Source: Sphingopyxis sp. UBA6723
GTDB lineage: Bacteria; Pseudomonadota; Alphaproteobacteria; Sphingomonadales; Sphingomonadaceae
Length of the DNA stretch: 64,000 nt
Assembly: GCF_002454115.1 (NCBI RefSeq)
Contig: NZ_DKIH01000009.1
Span: 19,001 to 83,000, forward strand
Reading direction: 5' to 3'
Under the pieces are notes generated by a model. That model was not told the origin of the DNA, made no database searches, and worked only from the letters and a program-made list of their open reading frames with translations. Each line of letters begins with the position of its first letter. The first letter of the stretch is position 1. The translations under genes and the position numbers were made by a program. This document shows, piece after piece, positions 56,395 through 64,000 of the stretch.

Positions 56395-58698
56395 ATGAGC
56401 TGGGCTTTGTTCCGACAGACGCGCCGTGCGCAGCCGCTGTGGCTGGTCACCGCGAGCAGTATCGCCCTGCTCGCGAGCCCCGTCGCGGCGCAGCAGGCCG
56501 CCGAATCACCGCCAGCCCAGGACGTCTCGGGCGAGCCCGACCTGCAAACGCCTGATATTGCACCGGTCACGACCGACGCACCTGCGATCGCCGCCGAGGA
56601 TCAGGTCGGCTTCGCCGCCGACAACCTCAATTACGACAGCGAAACCGAAGTCGTCGTGGCCGAGGGCAATGTCGCGATGAACCGCGAAGCGATTTCGATG
56701 CGCGCCGACAAGGTGACGTGGAACCGAAAATCCGGCCAGGTTTTCGCCGAAGGCAATGTCGCGATCAAAAACCCCGAAGGCGACACCGCCTACGGCGACC
56801 GCATCGAGCTGACCGACAGCCTGCGCGACGGTGTGGTCGAAAACCTGCTCGTCGTGCTCGACAATGGTTCGAGAATGGCCGCGATCAAGGGAACGCGGTT
56901 CGAGAATGGCAATATCGAGCTGGAAAATGCCGCCTACACCGCCTGCCCGGTCGAGGATGCCGACGGCTGTCCCAAAAACCCGAGCTGGCAGATCCGCGCC
57001 GTTCGCGTCACTTATGACCGGGCGCAGAACAAGATCCGCTATAAGGGCGCGCGGGTCGAGATTTTCGGCCTGCCGTTGATCCCGCTGCCCGGGCTTAGTC
57101 ATCCAGCAAACAGCGAAGCGGGCAGCGGCATACTGGTGCCCGAAATCCGGCTCGATCGCAGCAACGGCTTCGAAATCGCCCTCCCCTATTATCTGCGCCT
57201 CGCGCCCGACCGCGACATCACGATCACCCCGCATCTCTACACCGGCGCTGCGCCGATGCTGGAGGGCGAGTTCCGCGCCCTGACCGACATCGGTTCGTTC
57301 CGGATCAATGGCTATGCGACCTATGGTTCGCTGGTACCATTGACCGGCGAAGACCCCGACAGCCGCAAACGCTTTCGCGGCTATCTGGAAAGCGCGGGCA
57401 AGTTCCAGTTCGACCCGCGCTGGAGCCTGACCTATTCGGGTCGCATCGCGACCGACCGGACGTTCATGCGCCGCTATGACATCAGCCGCGACGACCGCCT
57501 GCGCTCGACCTTCGAGTTGGAGCGGATCGGCGGCAATAGCTACCTGTCGATCGCGGGTTGGGCAACGCAGACGCTGCGCCGCAACGACGAACAGGGGCAG
57601 CAGCCGATCGCCCTGCCGATCATCGATTATCGCCAGCGCTTCGCCGATCCGTTGCTCGGTGGTCAGGTCGAGCTACAGCTCAACACGCTGGCGATCGGTC
57701 GCACCGCGGGACAGGATACGCAGCGCGCCTTTGCCGGCGCGCGCTGGGATCTGCACGGGCTTACCCGGTTAGGGCAAGAGGTTACGCTGACCGCGCTGGT
57801 GCGCGGCGACGTCTATCACAGCGACGAAAATCTGCTCACCGCAATCCCGGGGTATCGCGGCAAGTCGGGTTGGCAGGCACGCGGCATTGCCGCGGTCGCC
57901 GCCGATATGCGCTGGCCGTTCGTTGGCGAATTTGCCGGCGGCACCCAGACGCTGACCCCGCGCGTCCAGCTTGTCGCCACGCCGCCGCTCAAGAACCTCG
58001 ACATCCCGAACGAGGATTCGCGTGCCTTTGACCTGGAAGACAGCAACCTGTTCGCGATCAACCGCTTCAACGGGTACGATCGGTTCGAGGATGGGGCTCG
58101 CATCACCTATGGCGTCGAATGGAATTACAGCCGCCCCGGTTTCAATATCAGCAGCAGCGTCGGCCAAAGCTATCGTCTGTCGGACAAGCCCGCGCTGTTC
58201 CCCGACGGCACCGGATTGACCAGCCGCACGTCGGACATCGTCGGGCGAACGACAATTGCCTATCGCGATTTCCTGCGCCTCACCCACCGCTACCGGCTCG
58301 ACAAAGACAACTTCGCGATCCGTCGCAACGAATTCGACGCGACGATTGGTAGCCGTTCAACCTATGCCGTGCTGGGCTATTCGCGGCTTAACCGTGACAT
58401 CCTGTTGCTCGGAGAGGAGCTGCAGGACCGCGAAGAAGCGCGCGTCGGCGGGCGGGTGAAGGTGGCGCAATATTGGTCGGTTTTTGGTTCGGCGATTGTC
58501 GATCTGACCGAGCGGAGCGATGATCCGCTCAGCACCGCCGACGGATTCGAGCCGATTCGCCATCGCCTCGGCCTGGCCTATGACGATGATTGCCTGTCGA
58601 TCGCGCTGACGTGGCGCCGCGACTATGCCGACACCGGAGATGCGCGGCGCGGCAACAGTTTCTCCTTCCGTGTCGCGTTCCGCAATCTGGGGTTCTGA
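56395..58698 (+). CDS. lptD: LPS-assembly protein LptD
   Basis: 767-aa outer-membrane protein inserting LPS into the outer leaflet with LptE. A signal peptide (ASSIALLASPVAAQ) leads to the LptA/OstA-like N-terminal domain (YDSETEVVVAEGNVAMNREAISMRADKV, repeated AEGNVAIKNPEGDTAYGDRIEL) and the C-terminal beta-barrel (e.g. LPYYLRLAPDRDITITPHLY). Cys pairs (CPVEDADGC and a C-terminal DDDCLS) fit the disulfide-linking of LptD domains. First gene of lptD-surA-pdxA-rsmA, the same order as in E. coli. Confidence 0.95.
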   Translation: MSWALFRQTRRAQPLWLVTASSIALLASPVAAQQAAESPPAQDVSGEPDLQTPDIAPVTTDAPAIAAEDQVGFAADNLNYDSETEVVVAEGNVAMNREAISMRADKVTWNRKSGQVFAEGNVAIKNPEGDTAYGDRIELTDSLRDGVVENLLVVLDNGSRMAAIKGTRFENGNIELENAAYTACPVEDADGCPKNPSWQIRAVRVTYDRAQNKIRYKGARVEIFGLPLIPLPGLSHPANSEAGSGILVPEIRLDRSNGFEIALPYYLRLAPDRDITITPHLYTGAAPMLEGEFRALTDIGSFRINGYATYGSLVPLTGEDPDSRKRFRGYLESAGKFQFDPRWSLTYSGRIATDRTFMRRYDISRDDRLRSTFELERIGGNSYLSIAGWATQTLRRNDEQGQQPIALPIIDYRQRFADPLLGGQVELQLNTLAIGRTAGQDTQRAFAGARWDLHGLTRLGQEVTLTALVRGDVYHSDENLLTAIPGYRGKSGWQARGIAAVAADMRWPFVGEFAGGTQTLTPRVQLVATPPLKNLDIPNEDSRAFDLEDSNLFAINRFNGYDRFEDGARITYGVEWNYSRPGFNISSSVGQSYRLSDKPALFPDGTGLTSRTSDIVGRTTIAYRDFLRLTHRYRLDKDNFAIRRNEFDATIGSRSTYAVLGYSRLNRDILLLGEELQDREEARVGGRVKVAQYWSVFGSAIVDLTERSDDPLSTADGFEPIRHRLGLAYDDDCLSIALTWRRDYADTGDARRGNSFSFRVAFRNLGF

Positions 58699-58832
58699 AC
58701 GAATCGCTCAGACTAGGTTCAGCGTGATCGCGCTATCGGCACGCTTCAAACAAGTCCGGATGGCGGATTGCGCTGGACCATCGGGCGTATCCGCTGATAC
58801 GGAGCGTGCGGACTTTCTCGAATAGGGTAAAG

Positions 58833-60173
58833 ATGACCAAATTTTCGACCATGATCGGCCTGATCGCCGTGGCCGCCGCCGGTATGACGCCGGTGCTGGC
58901 ACAGACCGTCGGCGACGACGAAGTGCCGACGACCAGCCTTAACATCCCCGGCAATGTTCAGATTTTCGGCGATGCCAATCCAAATGTCTATCGCCCATCG
59001 GCAACGGTGAACGGCGAAATCATCACCGCGACCGACATCGAGCAGCGCATGGCGCTGATCCGGATCGCGAACAATGACGTCGCGCTGCCGCCCGAAGAAT
59101 TGCAGCGCCTGCGCCAGCAGGTGTTCAGCAACCTGATCGACGAAAAGCTGCAAATTCAGGAGGCCAAGGCGGCTGACATCACGATCGACGAAAATGTCGT
59201 GAACGACCAGTTCGCGCGCCTCGCGACGCGGTTCCGCCAGACGCCCGAACAATTTTCGACCTATCTCGCCAGCAAGGGATCGTCCGCGGCGGCGGTGAAG
59301 CAGCAGATCCGCGGCGAATTCGCTTGGGATCGGCTGCTGTCGCGCAACATTCAATCGACGACGAACGTGTCCACCGACGAAGTGGAATCGGTGGTCCAGC
59401 GGATGAATGATTCCAAGGGGCAGGACGAATTTCATCTGGGTGAAATCTATCTGTCGGCGCCACCCGAAAATGTCGCAGCGGTCACCGAAAACGCCCAGAA
59501 AATCATTCAGGCGCTCCAGGCGGGCGGCAGCTTTGCCGCTTATGCGCGTCAGTTTTCAGAAGCATCGACCGCGGTGGTTGGCGGCGATCTGGGCTGGGTG
59601 AAACCCGGCCAGCTGCCGACATCGATGGCCGAAGCGGCGGTCCAGATGCAGCCCGGCCAGTTGGTCGGCCCCATTCAGGTTCCGGGCGGCGTATCGATCA
59701 TGCTGATGATCGACCGGCGCCAGGTGCTGACCGCCGATCCGCGCGATGCGATCCTCAGCCTCAAGCAAATATCGCTCGATTTCCCGGCCGGAACGACGCA
59801 GGCCCGGGCATCGGAGATGGCCGGTCAGTTCTCCGAAGCGACGCGCAACATTGCCGGTTGCGGCGCGGCCGATGCGGTCGCGGCGCAGCTTGGCGCCAAT
59901 GTGGTTTCGCGCGACAATGTCGAAATGCGGGTCCTGCCTGCACCCTTGCAGAATACGCTGATCAATTTGCAGATCGGTCAAACCACCCAGCCCTTTGGCG
60001 CGGTGAACGAGGGCATCAGCGTCCTTGTCCTGTGCGGTCGCGACATGCCGCAGACGGCGACGGCGCCGAACCTTGAACAAATTGAGGCGCGCCTGCTCGA
60101 AGAAAAGGTCAACAAGCGGGCTCAGCGTTATCTGCGCGACCTGCGCCGGGATGCCGTGATCGAATATAGCTAA
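58833..60173 (+). CDS. surA: Periplasmic chaperone/peptidyl-prolyl isomerase SurA
   Basis: 446-aa exported chaperone for outer-membrane proteins. Signal peptide (MIGLIAVAAAGMTPVLAQ), an N-terminal SurA-type helical region (about 50-180), and a parvulin PpiC-type PPIase domain with QFSEASTAVVGGDLGWVKPGQLP. A second PPIase-like region is weak (FGAVNEGISVLVLCGRDMP). The ATG at 58833 was preferred to 58806 because AGGGTAAAG lies upstream. Follows lptD by about 134 bp; its stop overlaps the pdxA start by one base (TAATG). Confidence 0.93.
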   Translation: MTKFSTMIGLIAVAAAGMTPVLAQTVGDDEVPTTSLNIPGNVQIFGDANPNVYRPSATVNGEIITATDIEQRMALIRIANNDVALPPEELQRLRQQVFSNLIDEKLQIQEAKAADITIDENVVNDQFARLATRFRQTPEQFSTYLASKGSSAAAVKQQIRGEFAWDRLLSRNIQSTTNVSTDEVESVVQRMNDSKGQDEFHLGEIYLSAPPENVAAVTENAQKIIQALQAGGSFAAYARQFSEASTAVVGGDLGWVKPGQLPTSMAEAAVQMQPGQLVGPIQVPGGVSIMLMIDRRQVLTADPRDAILSLKQISLDFPAGTTQARASEMAGQFSEATRNIAGCGAADAVAAQLGANVVSRDNVEMRVLPAPLQNTLINLQIGQTTQPFGAVNEGISVLVLCGRDMPQTATAPNLEQIEARLLEEKVNKRAQRYLRDLRRDAVIEYS

Positions 60174-61192
60174 TGTCTTTTGCCAATCTTCGACAACCGA
60201 TAGCGGTCACGCTGGGTGACCCGGCCGGTGTCGGACCCGAAGTCACCGCACACGCGTGGGCGGCGCGGCATGAAAACAACTTGCCCCCCTTTGTCGCAAT
60301 CGGCGACGCCGCGACGATCGCCGCGGTTTGGGACGGGCCGATCGCTCGGGTCGGCGACATGGACGAGGTCCAGCGGGCCTTCGACGACGCCTTGCCGGTC
60401 TGGCATCTGGAGGACAGCGGGCCGCTGACCCCCGGCACACCCACCGCCGCGGGCGCCACCTGCGCGCTCCATGCCCTCGAAACCGGGATCGGGCTGACGC
60501 GCAATCAGGCGAGTTCGGCATTGGTCACCGGGTCGGTGTCGAAATTTGCGCTCCACGGCATCGGTTATACCCATCCCGGCCAGACTGAATTTATCGCCGA
60601 ACGCTGCGGCGTGACGGCGACCAATGCCGTGATGATGCTGGCGGGGCCGTCGCTCCGCGTCGTTCCGCTGACCGTCCATATTCCGCTGATGGAAGTGTCC
60701 GATCGGCTGACGGTCGAGCTAATCGTCGCCAAGGCGCGCATCGTGGCGCGCGGGTTGAAACGCGATTTCGGTATCGAAAACCCGCGCATCGCGCTCGCGG
60801 GCCTCAATCCCCATGCCGGTGAAAGCGGCCAGCTTGGCAGCGAAGAGGAGCGGATCATGGTCCCCGCGGTCGCCCAGCTCGCCGAGGACGGCATCATCGT
60901 CGATGGTCCACTCGCCGCCGACAGCCTGTTCGCGCCCACCGTTCGCGCCCGCTATGACGCCTTGCTCTGCGCCTATCACGATCAGGCGCTGACGCCGTTC
61001 AAAGCGCTGCATTTCCATGACGGGGTCAATCTAACCCTTGGCCTGCCGATCATCCGCACCTCACCCGACCATGGCACAGCGTTCAACATCGCGGGTCGCG
61101 GCGTTGCAGACCCCGGCCCGACCATCGCTGCGATCGCCATGGCCGCCCAGCTGGCGATCGCGCGCGAGCGCAACTGCACGCCAGCCAAGTGA
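60173..61192 (+). CDS. pdxA: 4-hydroxythreonine-4-phosphate dehydrogenase
   Basis: 339-aa enzyme of vitamin B6 synthesis, oxidising 4-phosphohydroxy-L-threonine with NAD. Motifs: VTLGDPAGVGPEV, GYTHPGQTEFIAERCG, VVPLTVHIPLMEV and GLNPHAGESGQLGSEE with His ligand, and LCAYHDQALTPFKALHF with the metal His. Length standard. Start overlaps the surA stop codon and its own stop overlaps the GTG of rsmA, so three genes are translationally coupled. Confidence 0.96.
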   Translation: MSFANLRQPIAVTLGDPAGVGPEVTAHAWAARHENNLPPFVAIGDAATIAAVWDGPIARVGDMDEVQRAFDDALPVWHLEDSGPLTPGTPTAAGATCALHALETGIGLTRNQASSALVTGSVSKFALHGIGYTHPGQTEFIAERCGVTATNAVMMLAGPSLRVVPLTVHIPLMEVSDRLTVELIVAKARIVARGLKRDFGIENPRIALAGLNPHAGESGQLGSEEERIMVPAVAQLAEDGIIVDGPLAADSLFAPTVRARYDALLCAYHDQALTPFKALHFHDGVNLTLGLPIIRTSPDHGTAFNIAGRGVADPGPTIAAIAMAAQLAIARERNCTPAK

Positions 61193-62028
61193 GCGCCCGC
61201 CCCGCGCCCCACCTGCCGCCGCTACGCGAAACCGTGCGCACGCATGGATTGCAGGCGAGCAAGGCGCTGGGCCAGAATTTCCTGTTCGACGAACAACTGC
61301 TCGATCGCATCGCCGCGATCCCCGGCGATCTCGACGGCGCGACGGTGTTCGAGGTCGGTCCCGGTCCCGGCGGGCTGACCCGCGCGCTGCTGCGCGCCGG
61401 GGCAAAGGTGATCGCGGTCGAGCGCGACGATCGCTGCCTGCCGTTGCTGGCAGAATTGAGCGGCGCGTTTCCGGGCCAGCTGACGGTGATCGCCGACGAT
61501 GCGATGGCGGTCGACGTCGATGCGCTGACCGGCGGCGCGCCTTATCATATCGTCGCCAACCTGCCCTATAATGTCGGCACCGCGTTGTTCACGCGCTGGC
61601 TGGAGCCCGCAGCATGGCCGCCGCGCTGGCTGTCGCTGACCCTCATGTTCCAGCAGGAAGTGGCCGAACGCATCGTCGCGCCGGTCGGCAGCAACGCCTA
61701 TGGGCGGCTCGCCGTGCTGGCACAGTGGCGCGCGACCGCGAGGATCGCGATGAAAGTCCACCGCTCGGCCTTCACCCCGCCGCCCAAGGTGATGTCGGCA
61801 ATCGTCCATGTCGTGCCTGCCCAGCAGCCGGACGGCGTCAATCCGAAACTGCTGTCGAAACTGACCGAAAAGGGGTTCGGCCAGCGGCGCAAGATGCTGC
61901 GCCAGAGCCTGAAGGGCTTGGACGGGGCCGTTGCCGCCGCCGAAGCCCTCGGCATCGACCCGACGCGCCGCGCAGAAACCGTCACCGTCGCCGAATGGGT
62001 GGCACTGGCGCGGGCGTTGGGAAATTAG
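61189..62028 (+). CDS. rsmA: 16S rRNA dimethyladenosine transferase (KsgA)
   Basis: 279-aa SAM-dependent enzyme dimethylating two adjacent adenosines near the 3' end of 16S rRNA. Motifs: KALGQNFLFDEQLLDRI, FEVGPGPGGLTRALL (SAM site), VIAVERDDRCLP, the catalytic NLPYNVGTALFTRWL and FTPPPKVMSAIVHV. The GTG start overlaps the pdxA stop as GTGA. It ends the lptD-surA-pdxA-rsmA operon. Confidence 0.97.
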   Translation: MSARPAPHLPPLRETVRTHGLQASKALGQNFLFDEQLLDRIAAIPGDLDGATVFEVGPGPGGLTRALLRAGAKVIAVERDDRCLPLLAELSGAFPGQLTVIADDAMAVDVDALTGGAPYHIVANLPYNVGTALFTRWLEPAAWPPRWLSLTLMFQQEVAERIVAPVGSNAYGRLAVLAQWRATARIAMKVHRSAFTPPPKVMSAIVHVVPAQQPDGVNPKLLSKLTEKGFGQRRKMLRQSLKGLDGAVAAAEALGIDPTRRAETVTVAEWVALARALGN

Positions 62029-62063
62029 CGGCGGCAAACGACCGAAAGTGGACGTACTTCATT

Positions 62064-62222
62064 TCCTCTCTCCCCTTGTGGGAGAGATACGAAGGCTTGG
62101 CAGCTTTGCTGCCTAGCCGCAGTTGAGAGGGGGTGCGCGCGTGCTAGCGTCCGCCCCCTCACCAAGCTTCGCTAGCTCCTGACGGAGCAAGCTGCGCTAT
62201 CCTCTCCCTCAAGGGGAGAGGA
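62064..62222 (-). repeat. Large palindromic intergenic element (copy 2)
   Basis: Starts TCCTCTCTCCCCTTGTGGG and ends CCTCAAGGGGAGAGGAG. Arms and sub-hairpins closely match the element at 24704-24861 in reverse orientation, including GGCTTGGCAGC-TGCCTAGCC and GCTAGCTCCTGACGGAGC. The central ~25 bp differ. Confidence 0.85.
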
Positions 62223-62404
62223 GTTTATGGCAACTCCTCAACCCGAAACCGAAATCGCCGACAAATAGGTCTTTCCTACATTATCCGGCTGTGCCAGCGT
62301 CGATTTGCTTACTTCATTTGGCGACAAGCGGCCACTTGTCAGCGTTTTGCGGCTCGCGTGCAGCGCACCCAGCCCAGCGAGAGTCCAGACTGCGGCGCGC
62401 ACAG

Positions 62405-62425
62405 GGCTGAACTTTCCTGAACTTT
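62405..62425 (+). repeat. Short tandem motif GGGCTGAACTT-CCTGAACTTT (copy 2)
   Basis: Two CTGAACTT units in near tandem, matching the copy at 5877-5897 except for one base. Here it is in a gene-free region. Confidence 0.6.
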
Positions 62426-62490
62426 GGATCGTCACGCATACCGCGATGTCGGGCGTCCGCTAACGCCCCAAAGCAGCCTTTGGCCGCAGC

Positions 62491-63018
62491 CTAATTCTTG
62501 TTCGCGGAACCAACCGTAGCGACCACCGGCTTCGGTACCAGCGCTTCAGCCGCCACCACGCGCTTCGATGCGCTTGCCGAGATCGTCTTTTCGAGCGCTG
62601 CAACTTGTGGGCATTTGTCGGCGCAGACGCGCTGCGCTTCAGTCAGCTTTTCGCGCGCCAGTTCCAGCGCGCCCTTGTCGGCCAGCGCTTCACCCTGCCC
62701 GGTCAGCGCGACGATGTCGTTGGGTTCCAGTACCAAGGCTTCTCGGTACAGGCCGATCGCCTTGCCGGGCAGACCCTGCGCGCGGGCGACCTGCGCCAGT
62801 GCGATGATCGCCGAGCGGTTGCGCGGGTCGGCCGCCAGAGCCGATTCATAGAAATCGACCGCTTGGTCCAGATCGCCGGCTTCCTGCGCCGCCTGGCCTT
62901 GCTGCTGGAGCGCGATCGAGCGCGGAAAAATGTCGTTATCGGCGCGCTGGGCATCGGATGCCGTGGGCAGGCTGGCCAAGATCAGACCGGCCGATAGAGC
63001 CAGAAAACCGACGCGCAT
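62491..63018 (-). CDS. Exported TPR protein
   Basis: 175-aa periplasmic or secreted protein: signal peptide MRVGFLALSAGLILASLPTASDA followed by three tetratricopeptide-type repeats (about 30-62, 63-96, 97-130; for example AAQEAGDLDQAVDFYESALAADP and GKAIGLYREALVLEP). A Cys pair (VCADKC) is near the end. TPRs mediate protein contacts; the partner is unknown. GGGAGAATGCG precedes the ATG at 63018; a longer frame upstream lacks such a site. Located next to the RNA methyltransferase gene on the same strand. Confidence 0.82.
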   Translation of the reverse strand: MRVGFLALSAGLILASLPTASDAQRADNDIFPRSIALQQQGQAAQEAGDLDQAVDFYESALAADPRNRSAIIALAQVARAQGLPGKAIGLYREALVLEPNDIVALTGQGEALADKGALELAREKLTEAQRVCADKCPQVAALEKTISASASKRVVAAEALVPKPVVATVGSANKN

Positions 63019-63049
63019 CGCATTCTCCCATCGCTTCATTGCAAGGATG

Positions 63050-64000
63050 CTAACATGGCGCCGTCAGTCGTGCGAGAAAAAATCCATCGCATCCGTCGTG
63101 CTTTGGGGTGAGCAGAAAACCGTGGCCCGCAGCACGCCCAACACCTTCAGGCAGATAGCCGGTGTCGGCGGTCCAGCCGCGATGACGGGTCAGAAAACCA
63201 TCCACCTGTGCGCGCCCCTCGCGAGCGATGATCGAGCACACCGCATAGAGGAGTTTGCCGCCCGGCGCCACCAGCGCCGCGCCGATGTCCATCAGCTTCA
63301 CCTGATCGGCGACATGGCGGTCGAGCCGCGCCGGGGTCGAGCGCCAGCGCAATTCGGGGCTGCGCCGCCAGGTGCCGCTGCCCGAACAGGGGGCATCGAC
63401 GATGACACGGTCGGCCTTGCCCATCCGGTCGGCGAGCATCGCACGCTCTTGCCCGGGGTTGAGCAGCAGCGTTTCGATAGCGGTTGCCCCGGCGCGATGC
63501 GCGCGCGGCGCCAGTTGCTGAAGCCGCGCGCGGTTGGTGTCGCACGCCAGGATTGCGGCTTCGTCGTTGGTCGCCGAAGCGATGGCGAGCGTCTTGCCGC
63601 CCGCGCCAGCGCATAGATCGATGACAAGCTGCCCGGCTTCGGCGCCGAGCGCGGCGGCGGCATATTGGCTCGCGGCGTCCTGAACCTCGAATTGCCCCTC
63701 GGCATAGGCCGGGTTCTGAACCGCGGCGGTTTCGCCTGGGAGACGCCAGCCGTCGGTGAGGCCGTTGATCGCTTCGCCTTCGGGGAAAATCATCGCCAGT
63801 TCGTCACGGCTGGAGCGCAGGCGGTTGGCGCGCAGGTCGAGCGGGGCGCGGGCGAGCATCGCAGCGTGCTCCGCCTTGGTGACAAGCGGATCGAACAATT
63901 TGATCAAGGCGGGGGTGGCAAGCCCGGTCTCGGCCCGCGCTTCGTCAACGCCGATCGCGGTGGGGCCGTAGGAGGCGCCGTCGAACAGCGCAGCGAGTTC
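63050..64000 (-). CDS. RsmB/NOP-family RNA cytosine-C5 methyltransferase (5' end outside the window)
   Basis: 316 visible residues of a SAM-dependent RNA methyltransferase; the N-terminus lies beyond the right edge, as the frame is open to base 64000. Seen: QDAASQYAAAALGAEAG, SAM motif I in VIDLCAGAGGKTLAIAS, the catalytic DAPCSGSGTWRR (motif IV, with the Pro-Cys) and the second catalytic Cys in LYAVCSI (motif VI), then TPKHDGCDGFFLARL. The missing N-terminal part should hold the rest of the PUA/NusB-like domain. It modifies rRNA or tRNA cytosines; which cannot be told. Confidence 0.92.
   Translation of the reverse strand, partial: ELAALFDGASYGPTAIGVDEARAETGLATPALIKLFDPLVTKAEHAAMLARAPLDLRANRLRSSRDELAMIFPEGEAINGLTDGWRLPGETAAVQNPAYAEGQFEVQDAASQYAAAALGAEAGQLVIDLCAGAGGKTLAIASATNDEAAILACDTNRARLQQLAPRAHRAGATAIETLLLNPGQERAMLADRMGKADRVIVDAPCSGSGTWRRSPELRWRSTPARLDRHVADQVKLMDIGAALVAPGGKLLYAVCSIIAREGRAQVDGFLTRHRGWTADTGYLPEGVGRAAGHGFLLTPKHDGCDGFFLARLTAPC

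Larger units (their letters stand above)
62029..62490. other. Gene-free region between rsmA and the TPR gene
   Basis: About 460 bp without a supported gene. It carries the second copy of the ~158-bp palindromic element at 62064-62222, an apparently plain stretch at 62223-62400, and the GGGCTGAACTTTCC tandem at 62405-62425. A 65-codon frame on the minus strand starts inside that motif and has no ribosome binding site or recognisable domain. Confidence 0.6.

Noticed and set aside
62238..62435. 65-codon minus-strand frame between the palindromic element and the TPR gene
   Set aside because: Starts inside the CTGAACTT tandem, no ribosome site, no recognisable domain. The similar wording QSSGKFSP at 5.9 kb comes only from the shared repeat.
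1..64000. CRISPR array, tRNA, rRNA, insertion sequence or integron
   Set aside because: None seen: no evenly spaced direct repeats of 25-40 bp, no transposase or integrase frame, and no recognisable tRNA signature while reading through the intergenic gaps. A tRNA scan was not possible.

Overview
This 64-kb window is a GC-rich, densely packed chromosomal segment from an alphaproteobacterium, most likely a sphingomonad (Sphingopyxis-like; the genus is inference). Supporting traits are the CckA and ChpT phosphorelay proteins, HdaA, GTTC-N7-GTTC (alphaproteobacterial) LexA boxes, and many GTGA/ATGA stop-start overlaps. I see no tRNA, rRNA operon, insertion sequence, integrase or CRISPR array. Most genes are housekeeping genes.

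Layout. 1-5.2 kb: a minus-strand operon of acetylpolyamine amidohydrolase-like deacetylase, PaiB-like FMN-binding protein and esterase, a divergent AraC regulator, an EF-hand protein and a quinone oxidoreductase. 5.2-6.3 kb: a two-gene lysis cassette (GH108 endolysin plus a holin of the gene-transfer-agent release family) preceded by a perfect LexA box. 6.4-13.4 kb: alaS, GST, a ureohydrolase and recA with its own LexA box. 13.5-20.5 kb: cckA and a single-domain receiver, an M13 peptidase, then dapA-smpB-DUF2062. 20.6-26.2 kb: a soluble lytic transglycosylase, greB, a 51-residue membrane protein, RNase P RNA (rnpB) and an AmpD/AmiD-type amidase. 26.2-32.2 kb: a minus-strand operon chpT-cheA-cheW-cheY-cheB-cheR. 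32.4-42.7 kb: rluD, rpoH, mtgA, a J-domain protein, PPK2, an alpha/beta hydrolase, aspS and a FAD oxidase. 42.8-53.7 kb: rnd, then ppx-ppk1-hdaA-DUF2066 divergent from purM-purN, and ndk. 53.7-64 kb: pepA-holC, divergent lptD-surA-pdxA-rsmA, a TPR protein and a truncated RsmB/NOP-type RNA methyltransferase.

How the genes work together. DNA damage (recA, LexA boxes), the CckA-ChpT phosphorelay and the lysis cassette lie in one region. In Rhodobacter these pathways control gene-transfer-agent production and release, so the lysis pair is the most interesting candidate system here. Polyphosphate metabolism is represented three times (ppk1, ppx, PPK2). Envelope assembly is represented by lptD, surA, mtgA, the transglycosylase and the amidase. 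The purN product carries an extra C-terminal MmcQ/YjbR domain. Several families of dispersed palindromic repeats fill intergenic spaces, including a ~158-bp element present twice in opposite orientations.
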